From JBFWYO01 sp050186335 (GTDB lineage: Bacteria > Pseudomonadota > Alphaproteobacteria > Bin65): DNA of 64,000 nt. The stretch lies in the NCBI GenBank assembly GCA_050186335.1, contig JBFWYO010000001.1:1-64000 (forward strand), given 5' to 3'. Position 1 is the first letter of the stretch; each line of letters begins with the position of its first letter. Shown one piece after another: positions 44,800-53,600 of this stretch. The position numbers were made by a program, and so were the translations under genes. A model generated the notes under the pieces. That model ran no database searches, was not told where the DNA came from, and was given only the letters and a program-made list of their open reading frames with translations.

Positions 44800-45084
44800 A
44801 CTGCGCCGTGCAGCCGGCTGCGCCGGCTCCCGCGGGCCTTCAGGTAAGCGTCGGCCGGCCGGCGGGGCGAGGATGGGTACAAGGCCAGACTGTCCATGTC
44901 AATGGGTACGGGTCCCGGAAAGCCGCCGAAAAGCCGCGGGAACCCGGGGAAATCCGTCGCACCGTTGTTCTGCGCCGCCTGCCTTGCCACAGGCGCGGCG
45001 CTTGGCTAGGGATAGGCCTCGTTACGCCGCAGCCGGGGCTGGGTCGCTCCCGGATGTCTGCCGCGGTTCGAGATGGGAGCTTCG

Positions 45085-46035
45085 ATGCAGATCAAGCGCG
45101 TTACCGTATTCGGCGGCTCGGGGTTCATCGGGCGCCACATCGTCCGCCGCCTGGCGGGCCAGGGCATCATCGTGCGCGCCGCGGTGCGTCATCCGGACAG
45201 CGCCTTGTTCCTGAAGCCCATGGGCGCCGTGGGGCAGGTCGTGCCGGTGTTCGGTGACGTCAAGAACGAAGCGGCGGTCGCGGCGGCCGTGGCGGATGCT
45301 GATGCGGTGATCAACGCCGTCGGGCTCGCGATCGAATCGCGCAAATACCGGTTCGACGATGTGCACGTTAAGGGTGCCAGCGTGGTCGCGCACGCCGCCA
45401 AACAGGCCGGCGCCAAACATTTCGTACACCTTTCGGGCATCGGCGCCGATGCGGATATCGATTCAAAATACGTGCGCGCGCGCGCCGGCGGCGAAGCCGC
45501 GGTAAAATCCACGCTGCCCGACGCTACGATTCTGCGCCCGAGCATCGTCTTCGGGCCGGAAGATCATGTCTTCAACAGGATTGCCGTGGCGGCGCGGTGG
45601 ATGCCGGCGCTGCGGGCTTTCGGCGGCGGAATGGCAAACGTGCCGCCGGTTTATGTCGGCGACGTCGCCGACGCGGCGGTCAGGGCGCTGTTCGATGCGC
45701 ATGCGCGCGGCAAAGTATACCAGCTCGGCGGGCCGGCGATTTACACGTATCGTCAGTTGATGGAACTGGTGCTCAAGGAGATCGGCCGCAGGCGCCGGAT
45801 CGTCTCGGTGCCGTTCGTCATCGCCAACCTGCAAGCCATCATGCTGAGCCTGTTGCCGAAGCCGCCGTTGACGCGCGACATGCTGAAGCTGCTCGCCATC
45901 GACAATGTGGTGCAACCGGGCGCCGCCGGTTTGGCCGAACTCGGCATAACGCCGACCGCGGTCGAGGCGATCCTGCCGACTTACATGGATCGGTACCGGC
46001 GCGGCGGTCGCACCAGCCAAGCGCGTTTCGCGTAA
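45085..46035 (+). CDS. Complex I NDUFA9 subunit family protein (NAD(P)-binding)
   Basis: 316 residues from ATG 45085 (four more residues are possible). An atypical short-chain dehydrogenase fold: VTVFGGSGFIGRHIVRRL at the N-terminus, DADAVINAVGLA, FVHLSGIGAD and LRPSIVFGPEDHVFNRIA. The last motif and the PVYVGDVADAAVRAL segment mark the NDUFA9-like group, an accessory complex I subunit in mitochondria and alphaproteobacteria. No catalytic Tyr-x3-Lys is evident, so it is probably structural. Convergent with uppP. Confidence 0.85.
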   Translation: MQIKRVTVFGGSGFIGRHIVRRLAGQGIIVRAAVRHPDSALFLKPMGAVGQVVPVFGDVKNEAAVAAAVADADAVINAVGLAIESRKYRFDDVHVKGASVVAHAAKQAGAKHFVHLSGIGADADIDSKYVRARAGGEAAVKSTLPDATILRPSIVFGPEDHVFNRIAVAARWMPALRAFGGGMANVPPVYVGDVADAAVRALFDAHARGKVYQLGGPAIYTYRQLMELVLKEIGRRRRIVSVPFVIANLQAIMLSLLPKPPLTRDMLKLLAIDNVVQPGAAGLAELGITPTAVEAILPTYMDRYRRGGRTSQARFA

Positions 46036-46061
46036 GGCGGCGGCGCGCGGTTCCGCTTCGA

Positions 46062-46868
46062 TCAGCCGATCGCGTAGGCCCAATACAAGAGCCCGACGCC
46101 GACCACGATCCGATAAATCACGAACGGCGTGAACCCGGCGCGGCGCAACCACGCCATCATGCCGGCGATCGCAAGCAGCGCGCATGCGAACGCAAGCCCA
46201 AGGGCGAGCAGCGCATCCGTGCGCAACGCGAGATCGCCCGACTGATAGATCTCGCGACCGATCAAAACGGCTTGGCCGATGCCGACCGGGATCGACAGCA
46301 GCAGCGACAGCCGCGCCGCATCTTCGCGCTCGAACGCCAGGAAACGCGCCGCCGTCATCGTAACGCCCGATCGGCTGGCGCCCGGAATCAGCAATGCCAC
46401 CGCTTGCGCGAGCCCGAGCGCCAACGCGTGGGTGAAGCCGACATGCTCCATCTTGCGCAACGTCATGAAGCGTTTGTCGCCGACGTACAGCAAGATGCCG
46501 AACACCAGCATGGCCCAGCCGATCAGCGCCAGATTGTGCCGCGCGGCGTTGATGTGCTCGCGGAACAGGAGTGCTGCGGCCACGACCGGAATCGTGGCTG
46601 CAATCAGGAGGAAAAGGAGCCGCGCGCCCGGCGTCCACCTGCCGACAAACAGGAGGAACAATCCGCGCAGCATCTGCGCAACGTCGCGCCAGAGATACAG
46701 CGCCACGGCGAGCAAAGTGCCGACATGCACGGCGGCTTCGATCTGAATGCCATGGTCCGGCCAACCGGTCAGCTTGGGGATCATGATCAGATGCGCCCAA
46801 GACGAAATCGGCAGGAACTCGGTGATCCCCTGCATCACCGAGACGACGATGATATGCAACAGCTCCAA
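46062..46868 (-). CDS. uppP: Undecaprenyl-diphosphatase UppP (BacA)
   Basis: 268 residues from TTG 46868 behind GGGGGTTCG, so that the protein starts MELLHIIVVSVMQGITEFLPIS as in the family. An in-frame GTG at 46931 would add 21 residues of Gly/Pro-rich sequence. Motifs are QGITEFLPISSWAHL and PGASRSGVTMTAA in an about eight-helix membrane protein. It dephosphorylates undecaprenyl diphosphate for peptidoglycan precursor recycling. Trp takes the place of the usual small residue (Ser or Thr) in the SSx(G/A)H motif, which is unusual. Confidence 0.9.
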   Translation of the reverse strand: MELLHIIVVSVMQGITEFLPISSWAHLIMIPKLTGWPDHGIQIEAAVHVGTLLAVALYLWRDVAQMLRGLFLLFVGRWTPGARLLFLLIAATIPVVAAALLFREHINAARHNLALIGWAMLVFGILLYVGDKRFMTLRKMEHVGFTHALALGLAQAVALLIPGASRSGVTMTAARFLAFEREDAARLSLLLSIPVGIGQAVLIGREIYQSGDLALRTDALLALGLAFACALLAIAGMMAWLRRAGFTPFVIYRIVVGVGLLYWAYAIG

Positions 46869-47041
46869 CGAACCCCCGATTGCCCCCAAGTTCCCCGGTC
46901 CGGCCCCGGGTCCGGCCCCCCGGCCCGACACTCGGAACGATCATTCGCTAGGGCGCCGAGACTAGAACAATTTCCACGCGATTAGAATTGACCGGATCGC
47001 CACATGAGACCGGGCCGGCCGCCTGAAGCCGGCAATTGCGT

Positions 47042-47674
47042 TCAGATTTTCGGCACCGTCATGCCGCGCTGCACGGCCGGGCGCGCGCCGATGGCATTGA
47101 GCCAGCGGTCGATCGACGGCGTCGCGCCGATCTGCGCGCCGCGAAACTTGCGCACCGTCGGCAGCATGCCGAGGACCGAAGCATAGGTCGGCATGTCGGC
47201 AATGGAATATTCCCGGGCCAGGTATTCGTGCGCAGCAAGTCGGGTCTCGAGTACTTTGAACAGCCGCACGGTCTCGTCGGCGAAGCGATCGAGGATCGGC
47301 GCCGGCGTGCTGTCCGCGCGATCGCCGAAATAATGCAGCTGCGGGAAGTTGGCGCCGATGCCGGTCAGGCCCCACAGCAGCCACGAATATGCCTCGGCGC
47401 GGCGCGGACCCGGCGCCGGCAGGAAGCGCCCGGACTTCTCCGCCAGATAAATCAGGATGGCGCCGGTTTCGAACACCGCCTGCGGGCCTTGCGGCGTGTC
47501 GTGATCGACGATTGCCGGCAGCTTGTTGTTGGGCGATATCTTGAGGAATTCCGGCTTGAACTGCTCGCCTTTGGTGATGTCGACAAGCTCGACCGCATAC
47601 GGCGCCGCGATCTCCTCGAGCATGATCGCGACCTTGCGGACGTTCGGGCCGGGGTAGGCGTAAAATGTGATCAT
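47042..47674 (-). CDS. Glutathione S-transferase family protein
   Basis: 210 residues. Thioredoxin-like N-terminal domain (about 1-80) with the SPNNKLPAIVD cis-Pro loop and a GAILIYLAEKSGRFLP boundary, then an all-helical C-terminal domain with the N-capping SIADMPTY motif. The wording is nearest the nu-class, YfcG/YghU-type enzymes, which often have glutathione disulphide reductase activity. It lies 22 bases behind gloA on the same strand. Confidence 0.88.
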   Translation of the reverse strand: MITFYAYPGPNVRKVAIMLEEIAAPYAVELVDITKGEQFKPEFLKISPNNKLPAIVDHDTPQGPQAVFETGAILIYLAEKSGRFLPAPGPRRAEAYSWLLWGLTGIGANFPQLHYFGDRADSTPAPILDRFADETVRLFKVLETRLAAHEYLAREYSIADMPTYASVLGMLPTVRKFRGAQIGATPSIDRWLNAIGARPAVQRGMTVPKI

Positions 47675-47696
47675 GGGCGGCTCGGCTGTCGGCGAA

Positions 47697-48134
47697 TCAA
47701 TGGCCGCGCCTGGTCTGGATCAATTCGACCTTGTAGCCGTCCGGGTCCTCGACAAACGCCAGCACGACGCTGGCGTCGTTCTTCATCGGGCCGGCCGGGC
47801 GCACGATCTTGGCGCCGTGCTTCGACAACTCGTCGCACGCGGCATAAACATCGGACACGCCGATCGCCACGTGGCCGTACGCATTGCCGAGTTGATACGG
47901 CTCGTTACCCCAATTGTGCGTGAGTTCGAGCACCGTGTGGTCCGTTTCGCCGCCGTAGCCGACGAACGCGAGGGAAAACTTGCCTTCGGGGTAGTCGTGC
48001 TTGCGCAGCAACTTCATGCCGAGCAAGTCGCAATAGAAATGGAGCGATTTGTCCAGATCGTAGACCCGCAGCATGGTGTGCAGCATGCGCGCATCGGCCA
48101 GCGCGGGGCGGGCGGCGGCTTTTTCCATCGTCAT
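47697..48134 (-). CDS. gloA: Lactoylglutathione lyase (glyoxalase I)
   Basis: 145 residues. Metal ligands fall in MLHTMLRVYDLDKS (His), HTVLELTHNWG (Glu), AYGHVAIGV (His) and GYKVELIQ (Glu). It converts the methylglyoxal-glutathione adduct to S-lactoylglutathione. The first ten residues are an extra lead compared with E. coli GlxI. It is read in the same direction as the adjacent glutathione transferase and divergent from gltD. Confidence 0.95.
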   Translation of the reverse strand: MTMEKAAARPALADARMLHTMLRVYDLDKSLHFYCDLLGMKLLRKHDYPEGKFSLAFVGYGGETDHTVLELTHNWGNEPYQLGNAYGHVAIGVSDVYAACDELSKHGAKIVRPAGPMKNDASVVLAFVEDPDGYKVELIQTRRGH

Positions 48135-48545
48135 CGTGTTCCTCGGTTGGTCCGAAACGGCGCCATCAATATCCGATCCTGCCCGTGCGCGGAAGCGCCG
48201 GCATGGGGGACCGATCGCTTTGCGTCGAAGGCCGAGGGATTTATTAGTTCCATTTCGGTATCATTATAGCTTTAATAAGAAGCTGAAAAATTTATCAGGA
48301 AACTAGGCATGCAAATATTTGAGAAAATATGTCATTATCACTGACACAATATGTCGTTTTCTCTCGATTCCGACGCCCACTTCGCTTATCTAGCTCGTGA
48401 ACGATGGGAATTCGGCGGGGGAAGCCCCGCCTGACGATGCCGCTGCCGCTCCCCAATGATGCGGTGCAACGGCCACGCTACCGCCCCATCCGCTGCCGCC
48501 AACGCGCGTAGGAGAGCCGGCCTAAACGCCCGGCCAAGGATCGTC
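48135..48545. promoter_or_regulatory. AT-rich promoter region of gltD and gloA
   Basis: A 411-base gene-less stretch. By hand count 48241-48300 is about 27% and 48301-48360 about 30% G+C, against roughly two thirds for the window. It contains two copies of AATATGTC (48326-48333 and 48348-48355) exactly 22 bases apart, an inverted GTCA-TTATCAC-TGAC between them and an AGCTT/AAGCT pair at 48268-48284. TTGAGA at 48319 could be a -35 element. These look like operator and promoter sequences for gltD, but no regulator can be named. Confidence 0.5.
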
Positions 48546-49994
48546 ATGGCTACGAAAATGCTGCGCTTCGTCAATCTCGGCCAGCGCATGCCCGAAAAGC
48601 GCGAGGCCGACGAGCGGCGCGCCGACTTCAACGAGATCTACGGCAATTACCGGCCGGAGGCCGCGCAGCAGCAATCGTCGCGCTGCTCGCAATGCGGCGT
48701 GCCGTTCTGCCAGATTCATTGTCCGCTGCAGAACAACATCCCCGATTGGCTGATGCTGACCGCCGAAGGACGGCTCGAAGAAGCCTACGAAGTTTCCGCC
48801 GCGACCAACAACATGCCGGAGATCTGCGGCCGCATTTGCCCGCAGGATCGGCTGTGCGAAGGCAATTGCGTGATCGAACAATCGGGCCACGGCACGGTCA
48901 CGATCGGCTCGGTGGAAAAATTCATCACCGAAACCGCGTGGGAAAACGGCTGGGTCAAACCGGTCAAGCCGCGCCGCGAGCTCAAGCAATCCGTCGCCAT
49001 CGTCGGCGCCGGTCCGGCCGGCATGGCCGCGGCCGAACAATTGCGCCGGCGCGGCTATCAGGTGCACGTCTACGACCGCTACGACCGCGTCGGCGGGCTG
49101 CTGATCTACGGCATTCCGAATTTCAAACTCGAAAAACTGGTCGTCACGCGGCGCGCGAAATTGCTCGCCGACAGCGGCGTGCATTTTCATCTGAACTTCG
49201 AGGTCGGCCGCGACGCGACGCTCGCCCAGTTGCGCGAACGGCACGACGCCGTGCTGCTGGCGACCGGCGTTTACAAGGCGCGCGACATCCAGGCGCCCGG
49301 CGTCGGCCTCGGCAACATCGTGCCGGCATTGTCTTATTTGGTCGCCAGCAATCGCCAGGGACTCGGCGATGCCGTGCCGGAATTCGAATCCGGCGCGCTG
49401 AACGCCGACGGCAAGCACGTGGTCGTGATCGGCGGCGGCGACACGGCAATGGATTGCGTGCGCACCGCGGTGCGCCAGGGCGCCAAATCGGTGAAGTGCC
49501 TGTATCGGCGCGACCGCAAGAACATGCCGGGGTCGATGCGCGAAGTTTCGCACGCCGAAGAAGAGGGCGTCGAGTTTGTCTGGCTTTCGGCGCCCGAAGC
49601 GTTCCTCGGCGACGATCGTGTCGCCGCCGTGCGCGCGCATCGCATGCGCCTGGGCGCGCGCGACGCAACCGGCCGCGGCGAGCCGCGCCCGGTGGAAAAT
49701 TCCAGCTTCAAGCTCGAAGCCGATCTGGTCATCAAGGCGCTCGGCTTCGATCCCGAAGACATTCCGGTGCTGTTCAACGCGCCGGAGCTGGAAGTCACGA
49801 AATGGGGCACGGTCAAAATCGACTGGAAATCGATGATGTCCAATCTGGATGGCGTGTTCGCCGCCGGCGACATCGTGCGCGGCGCCTCGCTGGTGGTCTG
49901 GGCGGTGCGCGACGGGCGCGACGCCGCCGCCAGCATCGATCGCTTCATCCAGGCCAAGGCCGCGCCCGCCGGCCTGGCCGTGGCTGCGGAGTGA
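48546..49994 (+). CDS. gltD: Glutamate synthase (NADPH) small subunit
   Basis: 482 residues from ATG 48546. N-terminal Fe-S clusters use CSQCGVPFCQIHC and CGRICPQDRLCEGNC. The FAD loop VAIVGAGPAGMAAAEQL and NADPH loop VVVIGGGDTAMDCVR follow, with GVFAAGDIVRGASLVVWA at the end. It feeds electrons from NADPH to GltB for making two glutamate from glutamine and 2-oxoglutarate. The order here is gltD, a GST gene, gltB. It lies behind an AT-rich promoter region. Confidence 0.95.
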   Translation: MATKMLRFVNLGQRMPEKREADERRADFNEIYGNYRPEAAQQQSSRCSQCGVPFCQIHCPLQNNIPDWLMLTAEGRLEEAYEVSAATNNMPEICGRICPQDRLCEGNCVIEQSGHGTVTIGSVEKFITETAWENGWVKPVKPRRELKQSVAIVGAGPAGMAAAEQLRRRGYQVHVYDRYDRVGGLLIYGIPNFKLEKLVVTRRAKLLADSGVHFHLNFEVGRDATLAQLRERHDAVLLATGVYKARDIQAPGVGLGNIVPALSYLVASNRQGLGDAVPEFESGALNADGKHVVVIGGGDTAMDCVRTAVRQGAKSVKCLYRRDRKNMPGSMREVSHAEEEGVEFVWLSAPEAFLGDDRVAAVRAHRMRLGARDATGRGEPRPVENSSFKLEADLVIKALGFDPEDIPVLFNAPELEVTKWGTVKIDWKSMMSNLDGVFAAGDIVRGASLVVWAVRDGRDAAASIDRFIQAKAAPAGLAVAAE

Positions 49995-49998
49995 TTCC

Positions 49999-50631
49999 AT
50001 GCTGCGGCTGTACGATTTTCTGGAATCGGGCAACGGCTACAAGGTGCGTCTGCTGCTGACGCAGCTCGGGATGCCGTTCGAGTATGTCGAGCGCGAGATC
50101 CTGCGCGGCGAAACGCGCACGCCGAATTTTCTGGCCAAGAATCCGAACGGCCGCATTCCGCTGTTGCGCCTGGAAGACGGCACGCACCTGGCCGAATCCT
50201 GCGCCATTCTCTGGTACCTGTCTGAAGGCACGGCGTTCGCGCCGGATTCGCGCGTGGCGCGCGCGCAGACGCTGCAATGGATGTTCTTCGAGCAATACAG
50301 CCACGAGCCGTACATCGCGGTGGCGCGCTTCTATCGCCACGTCGCCAAGCTGGCGCCCGAGCAGGAGCGCGAATTGCCCAGACTCATGCGGCGCGGATCG
50401 GCCGCGCTCGATGTGATGGAACGGCATCTCTCGACGCACAGTTATTTTGTCGGCGAACGCTACGGGATCGCCGATATCGCATTGTACGCCTACACCCACG
50501 TGGCCGACGAAGGCGGATTCTCGCTCGACGCGTATCCGCAAATCCGCGCCTGGCTCGCGCGCGTGAAGGCGCAGCCGAATCACATTTCGATCACGCTTCG
50601 CCCCGGCATCCCGGTGCAGGAAGCGGCCTAG
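49999..50631 (+). CDS. Glutathione S-transferase, between gltD and gltB
   Basis: 210 residues. GST N-terminal domain with NPNGRIPLLRLEDG, ESCAILWYLSEG, then the helical domain with FFEQYSHEPYIAVARF and GIADIALYAYTHVADEGG. It starts 4 bases after gltD and ends 9 bases before gltB, so all three are one transcript. There is no obvious catalytic Ser or Cys of a named class; the SGNGYKVRLLL N-terminus is nearest the beta or plant-like groups. Why a glutathione enzyme is translated with glutamate synthase is not known. Confidence 0.88.
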   Translation: MLRLYDFLESGNGYKVRLLLTQLGMPFEYVEREILRGETRTPNFLAKNPNGRIPLLRLEDGTHLAESCAILWYLSEGTAFAPDSRVARAQTLQWMFFEQYSHEPYIAVARFYRHVAKLAPEQERELPRLMRRGSAALDVMERHLSTHSYFVGERYGIADIALYAYTHVADEGGFSLDAYPQIRAWLARVKAQPNHISITLRPGIPVQEAA

Positions 50632-50640
50632 GAGAGTGCG

Positions 50641-53600
50641 ATGACCCAACGCCCCGATCAACCCGAGCTCGAATCCGGCGAAGAGTTCATTCTGCGCTGG
50701 AAACGCGACGCCGAGCGCCTGGCCGCAGAGGGTCTGTACGATCCGGCCAACGAGCACGATGCGTGCGGCGTCGGCATGGTCGTCGCCATGGACGGCAAGC
50801 CGCGCCGCGAAGTGGTCGAAGCGGGCATTACCGCGCTCAAGGCCGTGTGGCACCGCGGAGCGGTCGACGCCGACGGCAAGACCGGCGACGGCGCAGGCAT
50901 TCACGTGCAGATTCCGCAGGATTTCTTCAAGGCGCACGTGCGCCGGATCGGCCACGAAGTGCTGCCGGGCCGCCTGGCCGTCGGCATGGTGTTCCTGCCG
51001 CGCACGGATTACGCGGCGCAGGAGCGCTGCCGCTGCATCGTCGAATCGGAAATCCTCAAGTTCGGGTACATCATTTATGGCTGGCGCCAGGTGCCGGTCG
51101 ACGTGACCATCGTCGGCGAAAAAGCCAACGCGACCCGGCCCGAAATCGAACAGATCATGATCGCCAACACCAAGGGCGTGAACGATTCCCAGTTCGAGAT
51201 GGATCTCTACATCATTCGCCGTCGCATCGAGAACGCGGTGCTGCGCGAAATCATCAAGGATTTCTACATCTGCTCGCTGTCGTGCCGGTCGGTCATCTAC
51301 AAGGGCATGTTCCTGGCCGAGCAGCTCACCGCCTTCTATCCGGACCTGCTGGACGAGCGCTTCATCTCCAGCTTCGCCATCTATCACCAGCGCTATTCGA
51401 CCAATACGTTCCCGACCTGGCATCTGGCGCAGCCGTTCCGCGTGCTCGCGCACAACGGCGAAATCAACACGGTGCGCGGCAACGTCAACTGGATGAAATG
51501 CCACGAACCGCGCATGGCGCACCGCCAGTTCGGCGAGCATATCAACGACATCAAGCCGGTCATCCAGCCGGGCGGCTCGGATTCGGCGGCGCTCGACAAC
51601 GTGTTCGAAGTCATGGTGCGCACCGATCGGTCGTTGCCCATGGTCAAGGCGATGATGATTCCGGATTCGTGGACCTACAAGAAAACCGTGCCGCAGGCGC
51701 ACCGCGATCTGTACGCATTCACCAATGCGGTCATGGAGCCTTGGGACGGGCCGGCGGCGATCTGCGCGTTCGGCGGCCGGTGGGCGGTCGCCGGCATGGA
51801 CCGCAACGGGCTGCGGCCGCTACGCTACAGCATCACCAACAAGGGGCTGCTGATCGTCGGTTCGGAAACCGGCATGGTGCCGATGGCCGAACAGGACATC
51901 ACCGAGAAAGGCCGCGTCGGCCCGGGCGAAATGCTCGCGATCGACATGTGGGAAGGAAAATTTTACCGCGACCGCGAAATCAAGGACAAGCTGGCCGGCG
52001 AACATCCGTATGCGCGCTGGGTCCACAACATCACCGAGCTGGATAGTCTGATCAAGCAGCCGGTCGCCGTCTCCGAACTGGACCGCGACGGGCTGCGCCG
52101 CCGGCAATATGCGGTCGGCTGGAACATGGAAGAGCTCGAACTGATCCTGCATCCGATGGCCGAAGAAGGCAAAGAAGCCGTCGGCTCGATGGGCGACGAT
52201 ACGCCCAACGCCGTGCTGTCGAGCCAGTATCGCGGGCTGCATCATTTCTTCCGGCAGAATTTCAGCCAGGTCACCAACCCGCCGATCGACAGTCTGCGCG
52301 AACGCAATGTCATGTCGCTGAAAACGCGGCTCGGCAATCTCGGCAACATCCTCGATACCGACGAAAGCCAGTGCAACCTGCTGCAGCTTGAATCGCCGGT
52401 GCTGCTGAACGCCGAATTCACCGCGATGCGCGATTACATGAAGGACACGGTGGTCGAGGTCGATTGCACCTTCGATCCGGTCGACGAAACCGCGTTGCGC
52501 AACGCGATCGCCCGCATCTGCCAGGAGGCCGAGGACGGCATCCGCGGCGGCTGCGTGCACGTGATTCTCAGCGACAAGCAGATCGGCGAAAGCCGGGCTT
52601 CGATTCCGATGATCCTGGCCGCCGGCGCGGTGCATTCGCATCTGGTGCGGCAGAATCTGCGCACCTTCACGTCATTGAACGTGCGTTCGGCAGAATGCAT
52701 GGACGTGCATTATTTTGCCGTGCTGATCGGCGTCGGCGCGACCACGGTGAATGCGTATCTTGCCGAGGAAACCATCGCCGACCGGCACCGCCGGAGCCTG
52801 TTCCCCGGCAAGTCGCTCGAAGACGTCCTGAAAAACTATAAGAAGGCCATCGGCGACGGGCTGCTCAAGGTCATGTCGAAAATGGGCATCGCCGTCATCT
52901 CGTCGTATCGCGGCGGCTGCAATTTCGAGGCGGTCGGATTGTCGCGCACCTTGGTGGCCGAGTTTTTCCCGGGCATGCCGTCGCGCATTTCCGGCCTCGG
53001 TCTGCCGGGCATCCAGCGCAAGGTCGGCGAGCTGCATGCGCGCGCATGGCGCGACGATGTCGTGGCGCTGCCGGTCGGCGGCTTTTACCGCTATCGCAAG
53101 AGCGGCGAACAGCACGGCTTCGAAGGCAGCCAGATCCACATGCTGCAACAGGCGGTCGCGACCGATTCGTTCGCCACGTTCCGGCGCTACAGCAAGGCAG
53201 TGCATTCCTATCCGCCGGTCGCCCTGCGCGACTTGCTGGAATTCGATCTGACCAAGGTCAAGCAGGATGTCTCGATCGACGATGTCGAATCGATCACCGA
53301 GATCCGCAAACGGCTGGTGACGCCCGGCATTTCGCTCGGCGCCTTGAGCCCCGAAGCGCACGAGACGCTGTCGATCGCGATGAACAGGATCGGCGCCAAA
53401 TCGGATTCCGGCGAAGGCGGCGAGGATCCCGCGCGCTACACGCTGAAGCCGAACGGCGACAACGCCAGTTCGGCGATCAAGCAGGTCGCCTCGGGACGCT
53501 TCGGCGTCACCGCCGAGTACCTGAACAACTGCCAGGAACTGGAAATCAAGGTCGCGCAGGGTGCGAAGCCCGGCGAAGGCGGGCAGTTGCCCGGCTTCAA

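Noticed and set aside
44800..45084. Possible small RNA in the gap after tRNA-Leu
   Set aside because: Some GC-rich hairpins are possible but there is no promoter-terminator pair or known RNA signature.
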